Shown here piece by piece: positions 4,770-8,603 of a stretch of DNA of 8,603 nucleotides (position 1 is the first letter of the stretch; every line of letters begins with the position of its first letter). The stretch is from CAYLZN01 sp964387935 (GTDB lineage: Bacteria; Acidobacteriota; Vicinamibacteria; Vicinamibacterales; JAFNAJ01): positions 1-8,603 of the forward strand of contig CAYLZN010000256.1 in NCBI GenBank assembly GCA_964387935.1. The letters are read 5' to 3'. Position numbers and translations under genes: made by a program. A model generated the notes under the pieces. It was given only the letters and a program-made list of their open reading frames with translations. It had not been told where the DNA came from and did no database searches.

Positions 4770-6725
4770 ATGCGCCGAATCGGATCAGTGTCCAGACTGA
4801 GTATCGCCACGCTCGTCGGCCTCGCGTGCCTGCTGCCCAGCGCAGCGTTCGCGCAGACCGCGTCGCTGCAGGACGTCGCGAAGGTGGCGGGGCAGCCCCT
4901 GCCTGCGGCCGTGATCTATACGGCCAAGGAGATCGTCACGCTCGATCCCTCGCGGCCTTCGGCGCAGGCGGTGGCCGTCGTGGGCGACCGGATCCTCGCC
5001 ACGGGTCCGCTCGACGAGTTGAAGGCGGCGATGGGATCGCAGCCGTACCGCGTGGATGCGACGTTCGCGAACCAGGTCATCGTGCCTGGCTTCATCGCAC
5101 AGCACGACCACCCGCTGCTTGCGGGCCTCACGATGACCGTCGAGATCATCGCCATCGAGGACTGGGTGCTGCCGCAGGGCACGGCGAAGGCCGCCAAGAG
5201 CCACGCCGAGTATCTCAAGCGGCTCGCTGAAGTGAACGCCCGCATGAAAGACCCCAACGAAGTGCTGGTGACGTGGGGCTACCACCAGTACTTTCACGGC
5301 GAGTTGAAGAAGGCGGAGCTCGACGCCATCTCGGCGACGCGCCCGATCATCGTCTGGCATCGGTCCGCCCACGAGTTCTTCCTGAACACGGCGGCCGAAA
5401 AGAAGTACGGTGTGACGAAGGCGTGGTTCGACAAGCTGAACGACTCGCAGAAGAAGCAGTCGGACTTCGCCAACGCGCACTACTGGGAGCAGGGGGCGTT
5501 TGCCCTCATGCCCCTCATCGCCGGCGACCTCGCCACGCCGCAGCGCGTGCGGGCCGGCCTGGAGTTCGTCGAGAATTACTACCACGCCAACGGCGTCACC
5601 CTGGGCTGCGAGCCGGGCGGCCTGGCGTCGAAGCCCGCACAGGACGCGCAGAACGCGGTGATGAGCGATTCCGCGTCTCCCTTCCGCTTCTACTTCATCG
5701 CGGACGGCAAGTCGATCACCGGCGCGTATCCCGACGAGAAGGTGGAAGAGGAAACGGCCAAGCTCCTGTCGTGGGGCCAGGGCATGACGGCGTATCTGCC
5801 GAAGCAGGTGAAGCTCTTCGCCGACGGCGCGATCTTCTCGCAGGCGATGCAGGTGACCCGCGGGTACACGGACGGCCACAAGGGCGAGTGGATGATGGAT
5901 CCCGAGTTCTTCGCCCGGACGATGCGCGTCTACTGGGATCTCGGGTACCAGCTCCACATCCACGTGAACGGCGACGCCGGGCTCGACATGGTGCTCGACC
6001 AGCTCGAGTTCAACATGCGCCGGAAGCCGCGCGCCGACCATCGGACCGTGATCATCCACTTCGCTGTCTCCCGACCCGAGCAGGTCGCGCGTATCAAGCG
6101 CCTGGGCGCGATCGTGAGCGGGAACAGCTACTACCCGATCGCGCTCGCCGACAACTACCGCTCGAACGGCCTCGACCCCGAGCGCGCCGACTCGATGGTG
6201 CGGATGGGCGACGTCGAGAAGGCGGGCATCTCCTTCTCGTTCCACTCCGACATGCCGATGGCGCCAGGCCAGCCGCTCTTCCTGATGTGGTCCGGCGTGA
6301 ACCGCATCACCGCCGACGGGAACCTGCGCGGGCCTGACCAGAGGGTCAGCCGGCTCGGCGCGCTCGAGGCGGTCACGCTCGACGCCGCGTACTCGCTCCA
6401 GATGGAGAAGGAAGTCGGCAGCATCGTCCCGGGCAAGCTGGCGAACTTCACCATCCTCGCCGACAACCCTGTCACGATCGATCCGCTGAAAATCAGGGAC
6501 ATCGCCGTCTGGGGCACGGTGCAGGAAGGCCGGGTCCTCCCGGTGAAGCGCGCCGGCGCGACGGCCCGGGCGAGCCTGGGGCCGGTCGTCGACGAGTCGT
6601 CGTTCGCGGTCGCGCGCGCCGATGCGAGGGCCGAGAGCCACGACGGGCACGGTCACGGTGCTGGTGACAGTTGCACGGTCGCTCGCGCGCTCGCCGCGGC
6701 CGTGGCGATGCGCGGGGTCCAGTAG
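4770..6725 (+). CDS. Exported amidohydrolase, Amidohydro_3 (YtcJ-like) family
   Basis: A complete 651-residue metal-dependent hydrolase. A Sec signal peptide occupies residues 1-28, cut after AFA and before QT, so the enzyme should be periplasmic. The amidohydrolase metal and catalytic set is present: H112 and H114 in GFIAQHDHP, K348 (KLFADGAI, the likely carboxylated bridging Lys), H396/H398 (LHIHVNGDAG), H430 (IIHF) and D494 (FHSDMP). The flanking beta-sandwich halves are AVIYTAKEIVTLDPSRP and GSIVPGKLANFTILADNP. The family includes N-substituted formamide deformylase, but substrates vary widely and none can be assigned here. Unusually, about 50 residues follow the usual end, with a His-rich run SHDGHGHG and C635. 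ATG 4770 is the first start after an in-frame stop at 4752; a GTGGGGT stretch just upstream is a weak ribosome site. The gene is followed by a GC hairpin. Confidence 0.93.
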   Translation: MRRIGSVSRLSIATLVGLACLLPSAAFAQTASLQDVAKVAGQPLPAAVIYTAKEIVTLDPSRPSAQAVAVVGDRILATGPLDELKAAMGSQPYRVDATFANQVIVPGFIAQHDHPLLAGLTMTVEIIAIEDWVLPQGTAKAAKSHAEYLKRLAEVNARMKDPNEVLVTWGYHQYFHGELKKAELDAISATRPIIVWHRSAHEFFLNTAAEKKYGVTKAWFDKLNDSQKKQSDFANAHYWEQGAFALMPLIAGDLATPQRVRAGLEFVENYYHANGVTLGCEPGGLASKPAQDAQNAVMSDSASPFRFYFIADGKSITGAYPDEKVEEETAKLLSWGQGMTAYLPKQVKLFADGAIFSQAMQVTRGYTDGHKGEWMMDPEFFARTMRVYWDLGYQLHIHVNGDAGLDMVLDQLEFNMRRKPRADHRTVIIHFAVSRPEQVARIKRLGAIVSGNSYYPIALADNYRSNGLDPERADSMVRMGDVEKAGISFSFHSDMPMAPGQPLFLMWSGVNRITADGNLRGPDQRVSRLGALEAVTLDAAYSLQMEKEVGSIVPGKLANFTILADNPVTIDPLKIRDIAVWGTVQEGRVLPVKRAGATARASLGPVVDESSFAVARADARAESHDGHGHGAGDSCTVARALAAAVAMRGVQ

Positions 6726-6731
6726 GGCAGC

Positions 6732-6763
6732 GGCCCCGGAGGGCCGGGCCTTCAGGCCCGGCC
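6732..6763 (+). terminator. GC hairpin after the amidohydrolase gene
   Basis: GGCCGGGCC (6742-6750), loop TTCA, GGCCCGGCC (6755-6763) is a perfect 9-bp stem starting 16 nt after the stop codon. No T-run follows, so it is terminator-like rather than a textbook intrinsic terminator; it could also protect the mRNA 3' end. A weaker 5-bp stem, GGCCC-CGGA-GGGCC (6732-6745), shares bases with it and cannot form at the same time. Confidence 0.6.
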
Positions 6764-6775
6764 GTGCGTCTGAGA

Positions 6776-6823
6776 CCCTGTCCCTTCTGACAAGTGGGCC
6801 GGGCGGTCGCGCTCTGTTATGGT
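6776..6823 (+). promoter_or_regulatory. Composite upstream element, copy 2
   Basis: CCCTGTC (6776-6782), five bases, TGACA (6788-6792), 25 bases, then TATGGT (6818-6823) and a GGCCGG. This repeats the spacing of copy 1 at 3017-3064. The inverted repeat is less perfect here (CTGTC-N5-TGACA). If TATGGT is a -10 box, the leader to ATG 6877 would be about 45-50 nt and would hold the ribosome site GGAGG (6868-6872). Confidence 0.45.
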
Positions 6824-6876
6824 CGGCCGGGTGCCGGTTCCGTGGGGGGCCTGCACTGTCTGAAAGAGGAGGCGGA

Positions 6877-8603
6877 ATGCGGGTTCGTGTCACGTGTGCC
6901 ATCGTCGCGCTGGCGGCGTCAGTCGCCTGCAGTCCGGGTCCGTCCTCGACGCAGACAGCGGCACCAGGGGGTGCGCAGGCCGCGCAAGCCGCCGACGCCA
7001 TCTACACGGGCGGCGACATCGTCACCGTGAACGACGCGCAGCCCACCGCAGAAGCGGTGGCGGTGAAGGACGGGAAGATCGTTGCCGTCGGCAACCGCGC
7101 CGACGTCGAGAAGGTCCACAAGGGGGCGACGACACGCGTGGTCGATCTGGCGGGCCGGACGTTGCTGCCAGGCTTCCTGGACGCGCACAGCCACTACATC
7201 AACTCGCTGCTCGTCGCCAACCAGTGCAAGCTCTACGCACCGCCGGCCGGTCCCGCCAAGGACGTGGACAGCATCATTGCCGCGCTGAAGCAGTTCGCAG
7301 CCGAGAGAAAGATCCCGGCCGGAGAGGAGATCATCGGCTACGGCTACGACGAGAACGTCATGCCGAACGGTCGCCTGCTGAACCGCGATGACCTCGACAG
7401 GGCGTTTCCCGACAACCCCGTGCGCGTCGATCACGTGTCGATGCACGGGACGGTGCTCAACAGCCTGGCCATGAAGAAATACGGCTATGGCGCCGCCACG
7501 AAGACGCCGCCCGGCGGCGTGATTGTCCGCAAGCCCGGTACCAACGAGCCGTACGGCTTGATCATGGAGACGGCGTACATGCCGGTCATGGAGAAGGCCC
7601 CGGTCATGACGCCTCAGCAGGAGATCGAGTGGACGAAGGCCGGCCAGTTACTCTTCGCCGAGGCCGGCGTCACCACTGCCCACGAAGGCCTGTCCCATCT
7701 GCCGCAGCTGCAGACGATGAAGCGGGCCGCCGATGCTGGCGCCAACCTGATCGACGTGGTCGCGTTTCCCTTCGTGACCGAACTGGAGAAGGTGCTCGCC
7801 GAATNNNNNNNNNNCGCGACGTGGGGGACGTACGTGAACCGGCTCAAGATCGGCGGCGTCAAGATCACCATCGACGGCTCGCCCCAGGGGCGGACGGCGT
7901 TCTTCACCACGCCCTACCTGAGCGGCGGTCCCGGCGGCGAGAAGAACTGGCGCGGCGAGTTGTCTGCCCCTCAGGAGGTGGTCAACCAGGCGGTGAAGGC
8001 GGTCTACGACCTGGCCGTCCCGATGAACCTCCACGCCAACGGGGACGGCGCGATTGACGCCTTCCTGAAGGCGCACGAGGCGGTGGCACAGGACGATCTC
8101 ACCAAGGACCGCCGCGTGACGATGATTCACGCCCAGTTCACGCGCAAGGACCAGATCCCGAAGTTCGTGCAGTACAAGGTCCGTCCCTCGTTTTACACCC
8201 TGCACACCTACTACTTCGCCGAGGCGCATGTCGCCAACCGCGGCAAGGCCCAGGCGATGTACATCAGCCCGATGCGCGACGCGATCGACGCCGGACTCCA
8301 CCCGACCAACCACACGGACTTCGTCGTCGCCCCGCTCGACCAGTTGTTCATGCTCTGGTCGGCGGTGAACCGCATCTCCAGGGCGGGCGCAGAGATCGGT
8401 CCCGATCAGCGCATCACGCCCCTCGAGGGACTCAAGGCCATGACGATCTGGGCGGCGGAGCAGTACGGCGAGCAGGACTCGAAGGGGTCGATCGAGGCCG
8501 GCAAGCGCGCAGACCTCGTGGTCCTCGACAGGAACCCGCTGAAGGTGGACCCGAAGGCGATCAAGGACATCACGGTGCTCGAGACCATCAAGGACGGCAA
8601 GAC
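6877..8603 (+). CDS. Exported amidohydrolase (YtcJ-like), probable lipoprotein, 3'-partial with N gap
   Basis: A second Amidohydro_3-family hydrolase, 575 residues visible and running off the window close to its natural end. ATG 6877 has a strong ribosome site (GGAGG, four bases upstream). The N-terminus is short, with R2 and R4, a hydrophobic stretch and C18 in ASVACSPG. This suggests a lipoprotein signal, though Ser at -3 departs from the usual lipobox, so plain Sec export is possible. Metal and catalytic residues: H104 and H106 (FLDAHSHY), K329 (GGVKITIDGSPQG), H386 (NLHANGDGA), H418 (MIHAQF) and D481 (NHTDF). Ten Ns at 7805-7814 replace about four residues (310-313); the frame is kept on both sides. 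The C-terminal third matches the remnant at 4185-4721 more closely than the intact gene at 4770-6725, so it is probably the nearer paralogue of the remnant. It has its own upstream element and follows a hairpin, so it is probably transcribed separately. Confidence 0.92.
   Translation, partial: MRVRVTCAIVALAASVACSPGPSSTQTAAPGGAQAAQAADAIYTGGDIVTVNDAQPTAEAVAVKDGKIVAVGNRADVEKVHKGATTRVVDLAGRTLLPGFLDAHSHYINSLLVANQCKLYAPPAGPAKDVDSIIAALKQFAAERKIPAGEEIIGYGYDENVMPNGRLLNRDDLDRAFPDNPVRVDHVSMHGTVLNSLAMKKYGYGAATKTPPGGVIVRKPGTNEPYGLIMETAYMPVMEKAPVMTPQQEIEWTKAGQLLFAEAGVTTAHEGLSHLPQLQTMKRAADAGANLIDVVAFPFVTELEKVLAEXXXXATWGTYVNRLKIGGVKITIDGSPQGRTAFFTTPYLSGGPGGEKNWRGELSAPQEVVNQAVKAVYDLAVPMNLHANGDGAIDAFLKAHEAVAQDDLTKDRRVTMIHAQFTRKDQIPKFVQYKVRPSFYTLHTYYFAEAHVANRGKAQAMYISPMRDAIDAGLHPTNHTDFVVAPLDQLFMLWSAVNRISRAGAEIGPDQRITPLEGLKAMTIWAAEQYGEQDSKGSIEAGKRADLVVLDRNPLKVDPKAIKDITVLETIKDGK
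7805..7814. other. Assembly gap (10 Ns)
   Basis: Ten unknown bases lie inside the second amidohydrolase gene. The reading frame is the same on both sides, so the gap size is probably right (or off by a multiple of three). It marks the sequence as a draft scaffold, which matters when judging the frameshifts elsewhere. Confidence 0.99.

Noticed and set aside
4145..5230. 361-codon plus-strand frame bridging the porin remnant and the next gene
   Set aside because: Only its first 15 or so residues are porin-like; the rest is out of frame with both amidohydrolase sequences and reads as Arg/Pro-rich noise.
4785..7001. 738-codon open frame on the minus strand
   Set aside because: It lies opposite the intact amidohydrolase, whose motifs are unambiguous. 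The minus-strand protein is His/Arg/Asp-rich with no domain, a common artefact of G/C-rich third positions.

Overview
The window is GC-rich (codon third positions mostly G/C) bacterial DNA. Gene content suggests an Acidobacteriota-type environmental bacterium, for example Vicinamibacterales: a HisKA_3 kinase/NarL pair, a type II toxin-antitoxin pair, an HdeD-like membrane protein, a DcaP-like porin remnant and several exported YtcJ-type amidohydrolases. This placement is inference from gene content and style; no marker gene is present. A run of ten Ns at 7805-7814 shows that it is a scaffold from a draft, probably metagenomic, assembly, so the reading-frame breaks described below may be real decay or assembly errors.

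Layout. (1) 2-1649 (+): a sensor histidine kinase lacking its 5' end and broken by two frameshifts (about 137-142 and about 1138-1142). It overlaps the start of its response regulator (1621-2253, +) by 29 nt. (2) 2286-2914 (-): a Phd-type antitoxin and PIN-domain (VapC-like) toxin with a 4-nt GTGA overlap, convergent to the response regulator. Their promoter appears to start transcription exactly at the antitoxin ATG. (3) 2915-3078: a divergent intergenic region with that promoter and, facing right, an inverted-repeat element. (4) 3079-3339 (+): a small helical protein of unknown function, followed by an HdeD/DUF308-like membrane protein (3383-3961, +). (5) 3958-4721 (+): a pseudogene composite. 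The signal peptide and first residues of a DcaP-like porin, coupled to the HdeD gene by a GTGA overlap, are abruptly joined out of frame to the C-terminal third of an amidohydrolase, which also has an in-frame TAG where Trp is expected. (6) 4770-6725 (+): a complete exported amidohydrolase with a His-rich C-terminal tail, followed by a strong GC hairpin. (7) 6877-8603 (+): a second amidohydrolase, a probable lipoprotein, with its own upstream element; it is cut by the window end and crossed by the N gap.

How it fits together. The right half is a cluster of three related exported metal-dependent hydrolases (one of them a remnant). An outer-membrane porin gene once preceded them, which suggests uptake and periplasmic hydrolysis of a small amide, imide or peptide-like compound; the substrate cannot be read from the sequence. 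The least expected signals are a composite upstream element, CCCTGTC-N5-TGACA-N25-TAYRGT, found at identical spacing before two separate genes, the leaderless design of the antitoxin promoter, and the porin-amidohydrolase fusion scar. I found no convincing wholly new system. Apart from the 3958-4721 remnant, no stretch longer than 300 nt lacks a gene.
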